From an uncultured Propionivibrio sp. (GTDB lineage Bacteria; Pseudomonadota; Gammaproteobacteria; Burkholderiales; Rhodocyclaceae), in the NCBI GenBank assembly GCA_938040985.1, contig CALHZD010000095.1, positions 38,630 through 102,629 on the forward strand: a stretch of DNA of 64,000 bases, read 5' to 3'. Shown here in pieces: positions 27,355 to 35,960 of this stretch. The position numbers and the translations under genes were made by a program. The first letter of the stretch is position 1, and each line of letters starts with the position of its first letter. The notes below the pieces were generated by a model, which made no database searches, was not told the origin of the DNA, and saw only the letters and a list, made by a program, of their open reading frames with translations.

Positions 27355-28359
27355 TTGCGCCTGACGGTTGCGGGTGCGGGCGCCTGGGGGACGGCGCTCG
27401 CCATCACCTTCTGCGCCAGACATCACGCCACCTTGTGGGCGCGGGATGCCCATGCTGCGCACAGACTGGCAACGATCCGGGAAAATCAACGCTACCTTCC
27501 CGGCTGCCGCTTACCCGAGGAGCTCAATATCGAGGCGGATTTCTCGGCCGCAATTGCTAAGACCGATCTGCTGATATTGGCCGCGCCGCTTGCCGGCTTA
27601 CGGCCGCTCTTGCGCCGTCTGCGCGATCTCCATTACGCCGGGCCGCTGCTCTGGGTCTGTAAAGGGCTGGAATCGGAAACCGCCTGCCTTCCCCATCAGA
27701 TTGTTAATGAGGAACTGGCGGGGACGGGCGCTTCCGGCGACGGGCGTTATGGCGTTCTGAGCGGCCCGAGTTTTGCCCAGGAGGTTGCGCGCGGCTTACC
27801 GACCGCGCTGACGCTTGCCGCCGACAATTTCGCCTTTGCACAGCAAACCGCCGCCGCGCTGCATAGTCCGCATTTGCGCATTTACGCCAATAGCGACCTG
27901 ACCGGCGCGGAAGTCGGCGGCGCTGTCAAAAATGTCATCGCGATTGCTGCCGGCATCTGCGATGGCCTGGGGTTCGGCCACAATGCACGGGCAGCCCTGA
28001 TCACGCGCGGCCTGGCTGAAATCGCCCGTTTGGGCATAGCTCTGGGCGGACAGCCGGAAACCTTTATGGGGCTGGCCGGCATGGGCGACCTGCTGCTGAC
28101 CTGTACGGGCGACCTTTCACGTAACCGGCGCGTTGGCCTGGCGCTGGCTGCGGGGAAAAAACTGCCGGAAATTCTTGCCGACCTCGGGCATGTCGCCGAA
28201 GGCGTCAATACCGCGCAGGCGCTTATTCGTCTTGCTGAGCGGTTGGCGGTCGAGATGCCGATTACGCAGGCCGTAGATGCCATCCTCAATCACGACATGC
28301 CGGCGATGGATACCGTCGCGCAGTTACTGCGGCGCAACCCTAAAACAGAAGCGCTGTAA
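27355..28359 (+). CDS. gpsA: Glycerol-3-phosphate dehydrogenase [NAD(P)+]
   Basis: A 334-residue enzyme that reduces dihydroxyacetone phosphate to sn-glycerol-3-phosphate for phospholipid synthesis. The Rossmann motif GAGAWGTALA lies at residues 7-16; GPSFAQEVARGLPTA, the active-site AVKNVIAIAAGICDG (Lys) and GLAGMGDLLLTCT are all present. The start is TTG at 27355: no ATG or GTG precedes the Rossmann motif in frame, and only 3 bases separate it from the upstream stop, so translation may be coupled to the SH3 frame. Confidence 0.94.
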   Translation: MRLTVAGAGAWGTALAITFCARHHATLWARDAHAAHRLATIRENQRYLPGCRLPEELNIEADFSAAIAKTDLLILAAPLAGLRPLLRRLRDLHYAGPLLWVCKGLESETACLPHQIVNEELAGTGASGDGRYGVLSGPSFAQEVARGLPTALTLAADNFAFAQQTAAALHSPHLRIYANSDLTGAEVGGAVKNVIAIAAGICDGLGFGHNARAALITRGLAEIARLGIALGGQPETFMGLAGMGDLLLTCTGDLSRNRRVGLALAAGKKLPEILADLGHVAEGVNTAQALIRLAERLAVEMPITQAVDAILNHDMPAMDTVAQLLRRNPKTEAL

Positions 28360-29079
28360 TCAGCGGCCGCCCAGACCCACAGGTCGCGCCCGCAGTGTCG
28401 CGGAGCCATAGCGTCCAGGCATTTCTCAGCATTTCTCACCATTTCCCATCGTGAAAACGTATCGCCTCAGATTCGCTGTTGCCGTAGGCAAAACCCAGCA
28501 GGCGATATGATATTGGTGAGGTACTGAACAAAACTCATGCTGAAAATCTTTGTAGCTTTTACGCTGTAAGGCTCCTGAGAGTTGAAAACCTTTGAAGGCA
28601 AAAAAACACCCTTCCTTCCTCTCAAAACAGATCAAAAACCTACCCATTAAAAAAACATACTGCGGCGATAAGCGCGTCATCAGCACTCTGCCAAACCCGC
28701 CCGGCAAGCCAGGTTCTAAGAAAAACGGCGCGCCGTGATCGGATAGGCAGGCCTGAAGCGCCCGTAAATACTGGACTGGCGGGACTTCAGCAATACCGCA
28801 ATAGTGTAATTGGCAGCCGCCAGCGCCGGTTTTTGTCAGGAAATCGCCTTGACCCAACACCCTTCGGCAGCCTTACCGCGACGGCAAACAGACCGCCGCA
28901 CAACTTGCAAAGCAGCATAAATGCAGCCTAGAAACCATCCATCCACCGCCATCTTGCCCAAACAGCCACTCAGGCTAATTCCAAAAATAACCGGAGCGTA
29001 TTAGCGCGACTCGCCGATGTGAAGCATCATCGTCCGAATAGCCGCCGCGACCGAAGATACGCAAAGCCACCTGCCCCGC
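28360..29079. other. Gene-free spacer after gpsA
   Basis: No supported gene. A 144-residue minus-strand frame (28426-28860) has an unlikely composition, no ribosome site and no recognisable domain. It leads into the repeat arrays. Confidence 0.5.
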
Positions 29080-29305
29080 AGCCCGCATAAAACGGGCGTT
29101 TCCGGAGGGGCTGCCCGCCAGCCCAGTGTTTACGTGGATTTCCGGCCAGCCTATCGGTAAGCCCAGTATTTACGGGCATCCCAGATTTGCCTATCTGCTA
29201 GCCCACTATTTACGGGGGGTTCAGGCCTGCCTGTCTTCAATCTCGCTATTTACGCGGGTTTCCGGCTGGCTTGCCGGTAAACGCCCTATTGACAAGGGCT
29301 ACGGA
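29080..29305. repeat. Family A repeat array, copy 1 of a duplicated block
   Basis: Six or so units spaced 30-45 bases apart, each a short imperfect palindrome opening GCCC and closing GGGC or CGGG around TATTTAC-like centres (e.g. GCCCAGTATTTACGGGC, GCCCTATTGACAAGGGC), separated by TCCGG and GCCTGCC-rich linkers. The block reappears, diverged, at 29740-29925. Confidence 0.75.
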
Positions 29306-29739
29306 AGCAACCGGGCTGAAACGCCCAAAAGACGCGGGCTCCAGGCCGACGAGTCATTGCGTTCCGCTGCGGCCAGCCAGCCCGACCATCCAGCCAACCG
29401 CGCATTACCGCCGGAACACGCAGATCAGGCAGCGCAACAACATTGCCGCAGAACGAGCAGTGTTTCTCATCATTCCTTATCGCTATCACCACGAACCAGC
29501 GCTCAATAACGCGGCCGCGAAAAAAGCAAAGGCAAAGTTCCCGCGAACTAAAAAATAAGCCTTGCTTTGCCACTAGGGTTTGCCCTCCCGCAGTCAGCCG
29601 TCCGCACATCACTGGCGCACCGCCGGCCGCAGGAACAAAGCGCAAAGACGATCTATTCGGCGCGTTGATGCCGGTTGTACCGCCGGCCGCGCGGGGGAAG
29701 CATCACCGTCCAAAGCATAACTGCCGCGAGCAGAGACCC
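29306..29739. other. Spacer between the two repeat blocks
   Basis: No supported gene. Open frames exist on both strands but are Arg/Pro-rich and lack start signals. It contains two ACCGCCGGCCGC motifs. Confidence 0.4.
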
Positions 29740-29925
29740 GCAACAACGCCTGCCCCGCAGCCCGCGTAAAACGGGCGTTTCCGGAAAGGCTGCCCGCCAG
29801 CTCAGTGTTTACGCGGGTTCCCGGCCTGCCTATCCGCTAGCCCAGTATTTACGGGCATCCCAGATTTGCCTGCCTGCAAGCCCACTATTTACGCACGCTC
29901 CCAGCCTACCGGTAAATGCCCGATT
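29740..29925. repeat. Family A repeat array, copy 2
   Basis: The same order of elements as 29080-29250 (GCCCCGCAGCCCGC..., AAAACGGGCGTTTCCGGA, CAGTGTTTACG, the near-identical stretch around TATTTACGGGCATCCCAGAT, CCCACTATTTACG), with about 80 % identity by eye. This indicates duplication of a whole array. Confidence 0.75.
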
Positions 29926-30202
29926 TTGGCGACATGAAAAGGGTTTGCGCTGCCATTACAGACTGAAAGGAGAGTAAGGCACGGCTTGTAAGAAATTATT
30001 TTGCGAGAGAATGAGGTTAATCCTAAAAATCAAGGCGAGAAAACGGGGCGTTGAAGATCGTACGGGTTGTGCGGCAAGGCGCAGCCGCACATTCACATTA
30101 TTTTTGGATGGGTGGCTTTGCGCAGGCATTTTGGCAATTAGTGCCAAACGTCCCGGGGAAAGCATGAAATTTAGTCAGTACCCAGATTTGCCTTGTCGCA
30201 TA

Positions 30203-30229
30203 AAAAAGGCTTGCCTTTGGGCAAGCCTT
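30203..30229 (-). terminator. Terminator of the tetrulose-phosphate/Tct operon
   Basis: A perfect 10-bp stem AAGGCTTGCC/GGCAAGCCTT with a 4-base loop is followed on the minus strand by six Ts, 21 bases past the last stop codon of the operon. Confidence 0.92.
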
Positions 30230-30249
30230 GAACTGCGGAAAAGCCGTGT

Positions 30250-32832
30250 TCAGGTGAGATTCTTGCCAACGATGCAGGCGCATATTGCCAGTGATACGGC
30301 CCCTGCGTCGGGATGGCCCAGGCTTCTCTGCGTGTGCGAACGCGCCCGGCCGAGCTTCGGCGCGAGCTGAGCAGTCGCCTCAGCCGCTACTGTTGCTGTC
30401 TGTGCGGCATTTTGCCAGGCCGTCTTGAGCGTCGTGCCTTTGCCGATCTCAGTCGCCAACGAAGTGACAAATGGCTCAAAAGCATCCACCAGCGTCTTGT
30501 CGCCAACCTGAGCGCGACCGAGGCGCTTGACCGCATCCAGTGCCATTTGCGCCCCCTTGACCACGGCCGCAGCATCCAGTGCTTGCTGGTCGCTGAAGGC
30601 AGTGCTCCAGGTTCGCAGCATCAGCCCCCATAACGCGCCCGATGTGCCGCCCGCCCGGTCGGCCCAGGCATCGCCGGCGGTGGCCAGCGTACTGGCCAGC
30701 CCCGCGCCGGCGGCGACAGCCTTTGCGGCTGCTTCGGCGGCCGCGGCCGAGCCGCGTGCCATTCCCATGCCGTGGTCGCCGTCACCGGCTTGTGCGTCGA
30801 TCTTACCCAGCGTGTTTTCTGCCTCATGCATGGCATTGGCGATTTCATCAATCAGTTTGGCAACACATTGGGCGCTTTCATGCGAGGGCGCGGCGGCTTC
30901 CGGAAAGTGGGTGGTTTCCGGAGGCGTTTCGGAGAGCGGTTCTGCCGGCTGTGTCGGGATAATGTTGCCGCGCCGCAGGACGGGCGTGTCCGATGGCGCG
31001 CACCAGTATTCTTCCAGTTCCTCATCAAGCCAGGCCAGCGTCAGCGAGCATCCGGCCATGTCCAGGCTGGTGACAAACTCACCCACCTCCGGCATGACGG
31101 GGGTCAGCCCGGCGTTCTTGAGGGCCGCCTCGACGCTGACCCAGAGGACGAACAGTTCCTCATATTTGGTGCAGCCCAGGCCATTCAGGATGACGGCGAC
31201 GCGGCCGCTCGCGGTGGCGGGTTTTTCTGCCACCAGACGGCTGACCAGTTTTTCCGCCAGCGCCTTGGCCGGCAAGATGTCTTCTTCGCTGATCCCCGGT
31301 TCGCCGTGGATACCCAGGCCGACGCCCATTCGCTTGGGCGGTACGGTGAATAAGGGCTGCTCGGCGCCGGGCAGCGTACAGCCGGTAAAGGCGACGCCAA
31401 AGGTCACGGTGCTGGCGTTAGCTTTGCGTGCAAGGCGTTCGACTTCGTCGAGATTGAGCCCCGCTTCGGCCGCTGCGCCGGCGATTTTGAAGACGACCAG
31501 ATCGCCGGCCACGCCGCGCCGCAGCTCCGGTTTGTCCGCCGGGCCGCTGGCGACGTCATCGGTGACGGCCATAATGCGCACGTCGATACCTTCGGACTGG
31601 AGGCGCTCGGCCGCCAGGCCAAAATTCATCATGTCGCCTGCGTACTTGCCAAAGCCGAGCAGGATGCCGCCGCCGCGGTTGGCCATGCGGCTCACGTGCG
31701 CCACACTATGCGCTGACGGAGAGGCGAAAATATCGCCTGCCACGGCGGCGTCGGCCATCCCCGGCCCGACAAAACCGGCGAACGCCGGATAATGGCCGGA
31801 ACCGCCGCCGACCACCAGCGCCACCTTGCCTTGCGGCGTTGCCGTTGCCCGCACGACGCCGCCAGTGATCAGGCGGACTTGCCTGGAATTGGCAGAAGCG
31901 AAACCGGCCAACGCGGTCGTTGCAAAAACTTCGGGGTCGTCATAAATGCAGGTCATGGAATGCCTCCGTTGGGTAGGTGGGACGAGCAATGGGATGGAGT
32001 TTTGTAAAGCTTCCGCAGCTTCCTTTTCACGCGCCAGGCGATCAGCCAGCGCTTCCCGGTGATGCGCGGCTTGCCGGACCAGCTCGATGATGCGGATAAA
32101 ACCTTCCGGTTTCCAGGCGGCGCGGCCGACGAACAGACCGTCGACATCAATGATTTCCAGGATGGCTTTGCCGTTTTTCGGCGTTACCGAGCCGCCGTAG
32201 ATGATGCGCGTATTTTCTGCGGTTTCCGCGCCGTAATATTTGCGCAGAATCTCGCGCAAGGCCGCGTGCCGTTCGGCAATGTATTCGGGCGATGCCGCCT
32301 CGCTGCTGCCGATGGCCCAGCGCGGCTCGTAAGCGAGCACGACATCGGCGATGCGCGCACTCGCTTGTCCGGTCAGCGAAGTCAGCAGTTGTTCCTGCAA
32401 TACCGTGTCGGCGCGGCCTGCGGCTTTCTCCTTCTGGGTTTCCCCCAGGCAGATGATCGGCGTCAAGCCGGCGGCCAGCGCTTTGTCGACTTTCAGCCGG
32501 ACGCAGGCGTAGGTCTCGCCGAAGAACTGCAAACGCTCCGAATGCGCCAGTTCGACATAACGACAGCCGGCCTCGACCAGCATCGGCGCGGAAATTTCGC
32601 CCGTCCAGGCGCCCGCATCCTGCCAATGCATGTTCTGCCCGCCGATGGCGACAGGGACGCCGGCAAAAGCCGCGTGTGCGGCGTGCAGCGAAGTAAAGGG
32701 CGGCAGGACAAAAATATCGATGTTCGACAGCGCCTTGCCTGTCGCCCAGGATGAAATTGCTGCGGCGTAACGCCGGGTTTCGGCAACGGTGTTGTTCAGC
32801 TTCCAGCCGGTTCCGGCAATCAGGCGGCGCAT
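30250..32832 (-). CDS. Fused triosephosphate-isomerase-like / dihydroxyacetone-kinase-like protein
   Basis: One 860-residue frame. Residues 1-255 are a TIM barrel with Lys11, His97 (AHSE) and Glu169 (AYEPRWA), but GTGWK replaces the usual GNWK, as in L-erythrulose-4-phosphate isomerases (LerI/EryH). A charged linker (256-292) leads to DhaK (about 293-610: GGGSGHYPAFAGF with His347, HGEPG with the substrate-binding His509), a Pro-rich linker, and DhaL (about 655-860; AGDGDHG Mg-ATP loop near 683). This fits an ATP-dependent L-erythrulose kinase (LerK). Met293 is preceded by a strong CGGAGG site at normal spacing, so separate kinase synthesis is possible. Last gene of the operon. Confidence 0.88.
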   Translation of the reverse strand: MRRLIAGTGWKLNNTVAETRRYAAAISSWATGKALSNIDIFVLPPFTSLHAAHAAFAGVPVAIGGQNMHWQDAGAWTGEISAPMLVEAGCRYVELAHSERLQFFGETYACVRLKVDKALAAGLTPIICLGETQKEKAAGRADTVLQEQLLTSLTGQASARIADVVLAYEPRWAIGSSEAASPEYIAERHAALREILRKYYGAETAENTRIIYGGSVTPKNGKAILEIIDVDGLFVGRAAWKPEGFIRIIELVRQAAHHREALADRLAREKEAAEALQNSIPLLVPPTQRRHSMTCIYDDPEVFATTALAGFASANSRQVRLITGGVVRATATPQGKVALVVGGGSGHYPAFAGFVGPGMADAAVAGDIFASPSAHSVAHVSRMANRGGGILLGFGKYAGDMMNFGLAAERLQSEGIDVRIMAVTDDVASGPADKPELRRGVAGDLVVFKIAGAAAEAGLNLDEVERLARKANASTVTFGVAFTGCTLPGAEQPLFTVPPKRMGVGLGIHGEPGISEEDILPAKALAEKLVSRLVAEKPATASGRVAVILNGLGCTKYEELFVLWVSVEAALKNAGLTPVMPEVGEFVTSLDMAGCSLTLAWLDEELEEYWCAPSDTPVLRRGNIIPTQPAEPLSETPPETTHFPEAAAPSHESAQCVAKLIDEIANAMHEAENTLGKIDAQAGDGDHGMGMARGSAAAAEAAAKAVAAGAGLASTLATAGDAWADRAGGTSGALWGLMLRTWSTAFSDQQALDAAAVVKGAQMALDAVKRLGRAQVGDKTLVDAFEPFVTSLATEIGKGTTLKTAWQNAAQTATVAAEATAQLAPKLGRARSHTQRSLGHPDAGAVSLAICACIVGKNLT

Positions 32833-32856
32833 GGTAGTCCTTTCCGGGCGATACGG

Positions 32857-33315
32857 TTACTTGCGGTACTTTTCATCGAGTGCGTCAATGGCTTTGACAT
32901 TGTCGGCCGAGGCGCCTTGCGGATCAAATTCGGATGCCAGCCAGGCATTGACGATGGTTTTTGCCAGTTCCGCGCCGACAACCCGGGCGCCGAGCGTAAT
33001 GATGTGCGCGTTATTGCTCTTGGCGGCGCGTTCGGCGGAATAGGTATCGTGCGTTTGCGCCGCGCGGATGCCGGGCACTTTGTTGGCCGAGATCGCTACG
33101 CCGATTCCCGTGCCGCAGCAGAGAATGCCGCGGTCGTATTCACCGGCCAGAATGGCTCTGGCCACCCGTTCGGCGATATTGGCGTAATACTCGCTGCCCC
33201 CCGTAGGCGAGCGGCTCAGGTCGGTGACGTCGACCCCTTTGCAGCCGGCCAGATGCTTGGCCAGAACTTCCGACAGGACAATGCCGGCGCTATCACCGGC
33301 CACTGCGATTTTCAT
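32857..33315 (-). CDS. RpiB/LacAB-family sugar-phosphate isomerase (EryI/DerI-like)
   Basis: A 152-residue isomerase from ATG 33315, chosen because AGGAAAGGA stands upstream and [11 protein letters not shown] is the family start. Active-site features are Asp near residue 8, the [14 protein letters not shown] loop with catalytic Cys, and the phosphate-binding Arg in GIRAAQTHD. Next to LerI- and LerK-like domains it best fits D-erythrulose-4-phosphate isomerase, yielding D-erythrose 4-phosphate; ribose-5-phosphate isomerase B is the alternative. It starts 289 bases past tctA and ends 24 bases before the fused gene. Confidence 0.85.
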   Translation of the reverse strand: MKIAVAGDSAGIVLSEVLAKHLAGCKGVDVTDLSRSPTGGSEYYANIAERVARAILAGEYDRGILCCGTGIGVAISANKVPGIRAAQTHDTYSAERAAKSNNAHIITLGARVVGAELAKTIVNAWLASEFDPQGASADNVKAIDALDEKYRK

Positions 33316-33604
33316 GGGCAGATCCTTTCCTGATTCTGATCGAGACAATAAAACGGCGTTCCGGATGCCGGGCGGGCGTCTGTCGAACGCCCATCCAGTG
33401 GCAGTGTATTGTTTTTATATTTTCATCACAATATCTCCGCTCCCTGTGCCGGCAAAATGATCCGCGCCATACGCCGCTGCAAGCCTGCCGGCGTCCATCC
33501 GGCAGGCAATTAGAAACCGTGGCGGCATGGTTTGGGTCCCTGTCAGGGAACCCGGCGAATTCGGCGAAACCGGAACTTGAACTTGGTCGATTGGCAAACC
33601 ATGA

Positions 33605-35119
33605 CTATGCGGCGGCTTCCCGATGAGCGCGTTTCATTCGCCGGAGAAGCGCACTGACTGCCGGCCACATCAGCAGAATGAAGGCCAGGCTCATGATGGC
33701 CGCGACCAGCGTGGAATTCGTCCAGAAGATCGACAGCGACCCCTTAGACATGATCATCGACTGACGGAACGCATCTTCGGCTTTATCGCCCAGCACCATC
33801 GCCAGCACCATGGGCGCGATCGGATAGCCGAGTTTCTTGAAGGCGTAGCCGAGCAGACCGAAAGGCAGCGCCAGCCAGAGGTCGAGGCGCGCGCCGCTGA
33901 TGGTGTAAGCGCCGATAAAACAGACGACGACGATCATCGGCCCGATGATCGAAAAAGGAATGCGCAGGATGGCGGCGAATATCGGCACGGTCGCCAGCAC
34001 CAGAATGACCGCTATGACATTGCCGAGATACATGCTGGCGATGGTGCCCCAGACGAAATCGGGGCGTTCGATGAACAGCATGGGGCCGGGCGTCAGTCCC
34101 CAGATCATCAGGCCGCCCATCATCACGGCCGAGGTGGCCGAACCGGGCACGCCCAGCGCCAGCATGGGCAAAATGGCGCAGGTGCCCGCCGAGTGGTCGG
34201 CGGTTTCCGGCGCGACGACGCCGGCTGGCTCGCCTTTGCCAAAGCGCTCTTTGTTGCGCGAAAAGCGTTTGGCCAGGCCATAGCTCATGAAGGAGGCGGC
34301 CGTCGGCCCGCCGGGCGTGATGCCCATCCAGCAGCCGATGAACGCGCTGCGCAGGAGCGTCAGCCAGTGACCGGGCATCGAGGCCACGGCCTTGAAGACG
34401 TCACGGACGCGGACGCGCGCGCGAATGCCGTCAAAGCGCAGGCCTTCCTCCATCGTTTGCAGCAGTTCGCCAATGCCGAACAGGCCGATAACGGCAACCA
34501 GAAAGCTGATGCCCTTGACCAGTTCGGGGAATCCAAAGGTCAGCCGCATATTGCCCGAGATGCCGTCCATGCCGACGGTGGCGAAGGCAAAGCCGAGCAT
34601 CATCGACACGATGGCCTTGAACGGAGAGCCGCTGCCCATACCGATGAAGCTGGCGAAGGTCAGCAGAAATACGGCAAAGTATTCCGGCGAACTAAATTGC
34701 AGGGCAAACTGGGTGACCCAGCCGGAGAGCAGCGTGATCACCACCACGCCGAACAGCGCGCCCGTTCCGGCGGACATGAAGGCCAGCGTCAGGGCGTGTG
34801 CGGCCTGCCCCTGCTGTGCCATCGGATAGCCGTCGAACGTCGTCGCCACCGACGACGGCTCGCCCGGGATATTGAAGAGGATGGAGGTCGTCGAGCCGCC
34901 GAACAGCGCGCCCCAGTACATGCTGGTCAGCAGAATGATGGCGGATACCGGATCCATGACAAAGGTCAGCGGCAACAGCAGGGACACGCCGTTCGGCGCG
35001 CCCAGACCGGGCAGGACGCCGACCAGAATGCCGAGCAGGACGCCGCCCGCCATGAGCGCAAGATGGAACATGGAAAAAGCGATGCCGAATCCATCCATCA
35101 GGTTGCTGAAGTTTTCCAA
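33605..35119 (-). CDS. tctA: Tripartite tricarboxylate transporter large permease TctA
   Basis: A 504-residue inner-membrane protein with about 12 hydrophobic segments. Family signatures are GVLPGLGAPNGVSLLLPLTF near residue 38, GGSTTSILFNIPGEPSSVATTFDGYPMAQ near 73, and the second-repeat GVPGSATSAVMMGG near 325. It is the ion-coupled channel of the TTT system, fed by a Bug receptor (tctC, 35961). The substrate is probably the C4 sugar or sugar acid handled by the flanking enzymes (inference). It follows tctB after 45 bases. Confidence 0.95.
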   Translation of the reverse strand: MENFSNLMDGFGIAFSMFHLALMAGGVLLGILVGVLPGLGAPNGVSLLLPLTFVMDPVSAIILLTSMYWGALFGGSTTSILFNIPGEPSSVATTFDGYPMAQQGQAAHALTLAFMSAGTGALFGVVVITLLSGWVTQFALQFSSPEYFAVFLLTFASFIGMGSGSPFKAIVSMMLGFAFATVGMDGISGNMRLTFGFPELVKGISFLVAVIGLFGIGELLQTMEEGLRFDGIRARVRVRDVFKAVASMPGHWLTLLRSAFIGCWMGITPGGPTAASFMSYGLAKRFSRNKERFGKGEPAGVVAPETADHSAGTCAILPMLALGVPGSATSAVMMGGLMIWGLTPGPMLFIERPDFVWGTIASMYLGNVIAVILVLATVPIFAAILRIPFSIIGPMIVVVCFIGAYTISGARLDLWLALPFGLLGYAFKKLGYPIAPMVLAMVLGDKAEDAFRQSMIMSKGSLSIFWTNSTLVAAIMSLAFILLMWPAVSALLRRMKRAHREAAA

Positions 35120-35164
35120 GACAGAACTCCTGTGCAGAATGGGCGCTTGCCTGCCGGATGGGCG

Positions 35165-35668
35165 TCAATGGATGCCCAGCAAGGCTTCGAGCGGCCCTTT
35201 GAGCAAGGGCACCTGAAACCAGATCTCGAACAGGCAGAAATTTACTGCGGCGGCGGCCAGGCTGATGGCGGCCGCTTTCATCACGCTGTAGCCGCCCTGA
35301 AAGACCATGGCGCCGAATAGGTACAAAACCATGCCGACGTAAATACCGAGGAAGGAAGAGACCAGCACGAACAGAAGCATCGGGCCGAAGAAAGCGAGAA
35401 TGCGCCGGCCTTGTTCGCGTGTCAGAAAAGCCTCGGCCGCATCGCGCCGGTGACGCACAAAGGCCATAATCAGATTGACGGCGCTGGCGGCGATGATGAG
35501 CGTGCCGACGTAGAAGGGGAAATAGCCCGGTTCCGGGCCGGCGTCGCCCCAGCCGATGCCGAACTCCAGCGAGCCGTAGCAGACGATGCCGCCGATCAGG
35601 CCGGTCAGCAGGGCGATCGCCGCTTCCATGGCGAAGCGGGACAGTAAGCTTGCGGATGGATTTTGCAT
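35165..35668 (-). CDS. tctB: Tripartite tricarboxylate transporter small subunit TctB
   Basis: A 167-residue membrane protein with four hydrophobic segments (ALLTGLIGGIVCYGSLEFGIG, FYVGTLIIAASAVNLIMAF, ILAFFGPMLLFVLVSSFLGIYVGMVLYLF, and a C-terminal one), the usual TctB layout. GPEPGYFPFYVG is the conserved loop. It forms the membrane part with TctA. The tctC-tctB gap of 292 bases holds a family A repeat array. Confidence 0.9.
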   Translation of the reverse strand: MQNPSASLLSRFAMEAAIALLTGLIGGIVCYGSLEFGIGWGDAGPEPGYFPFYVGTLIIAASAVNLIMAFVRHRRDAAEAFLTREQGRRILAFFGPMLLFVLVSSFLGIYVGMVLYLFGAMVFQGGYSVMKAAAISLAAAAVNFCLFEIWFQVPLLKGPLEALLGIH

Positions 35669-35744
35669 GCAGCCTCCCAGTCGGGTTGTTCAGGTTAAGG
35701 ATTCGGGTTGAAGCAGCTGCCGGGCTGTTGCGGCGCATCCGGCA

Positions 35745-35945
35745 TTGGCCGGAGCCCGCGCCTTTTGGGCTTCTCCGGGCGCCTGCCCGGAGCGCCTTTA
35801 TCCATGCGGGTTTCCGGAGGGACGCCTGGAGACGCCCTGTTTACAAGGGTTCCCGGGCGCCTCCGCGGAGAGGCCCTATCCACGCGGACTTCAGAGCGCC
35901 CCCATCGGAAATGCCCTATCCACGCGGGTCTCCGGGCAGCCATAT
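35745..35945. repeat. Family A repeat array between tctC and tctB
   Basis: Four units at about 35-45 base spacing: GCCTTTATCCATGCGGGTTTCC, GCCCTGTTTACAAGGGTT, GCCCTATCCACGCGGAC and GCCCTATCCACGCGGGTC, with TCCGGGCGCC linkers. It sits inside an operon, so it must be transcribed; its hairpins could affect mRNA stability or reduce downstream expression. Confidence 0.8.
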
Positions 35946-35960
35946 CCGCAAGGCAACGGA

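Noticed and set aside
28426..28860. 144-residue minus-strand gene
   Set aside because: No ribosome site, no domain, odd composition.
29080..29925. CRISPR array
   Set aside because: Units are imperfect, palindromic and unevenly spaced, linkers are themselves repeated, similar units occur elsewhere in the window, and no cas gene is present.
30527..31792. 421-residue plus-strand frame opposite the kinase
   Set aside because: Ser/Pro/Arg-rich shadow of the DhaK-DhaL coding sequence.
33623..35320. 565-residue plus-strand open frame opposite tctA and tctB
   Set aside because: His/Gln/Arg-rich composition typical of the antisense of a membrane protein gene in GC-rich DNA; no domain and no ribosome site.
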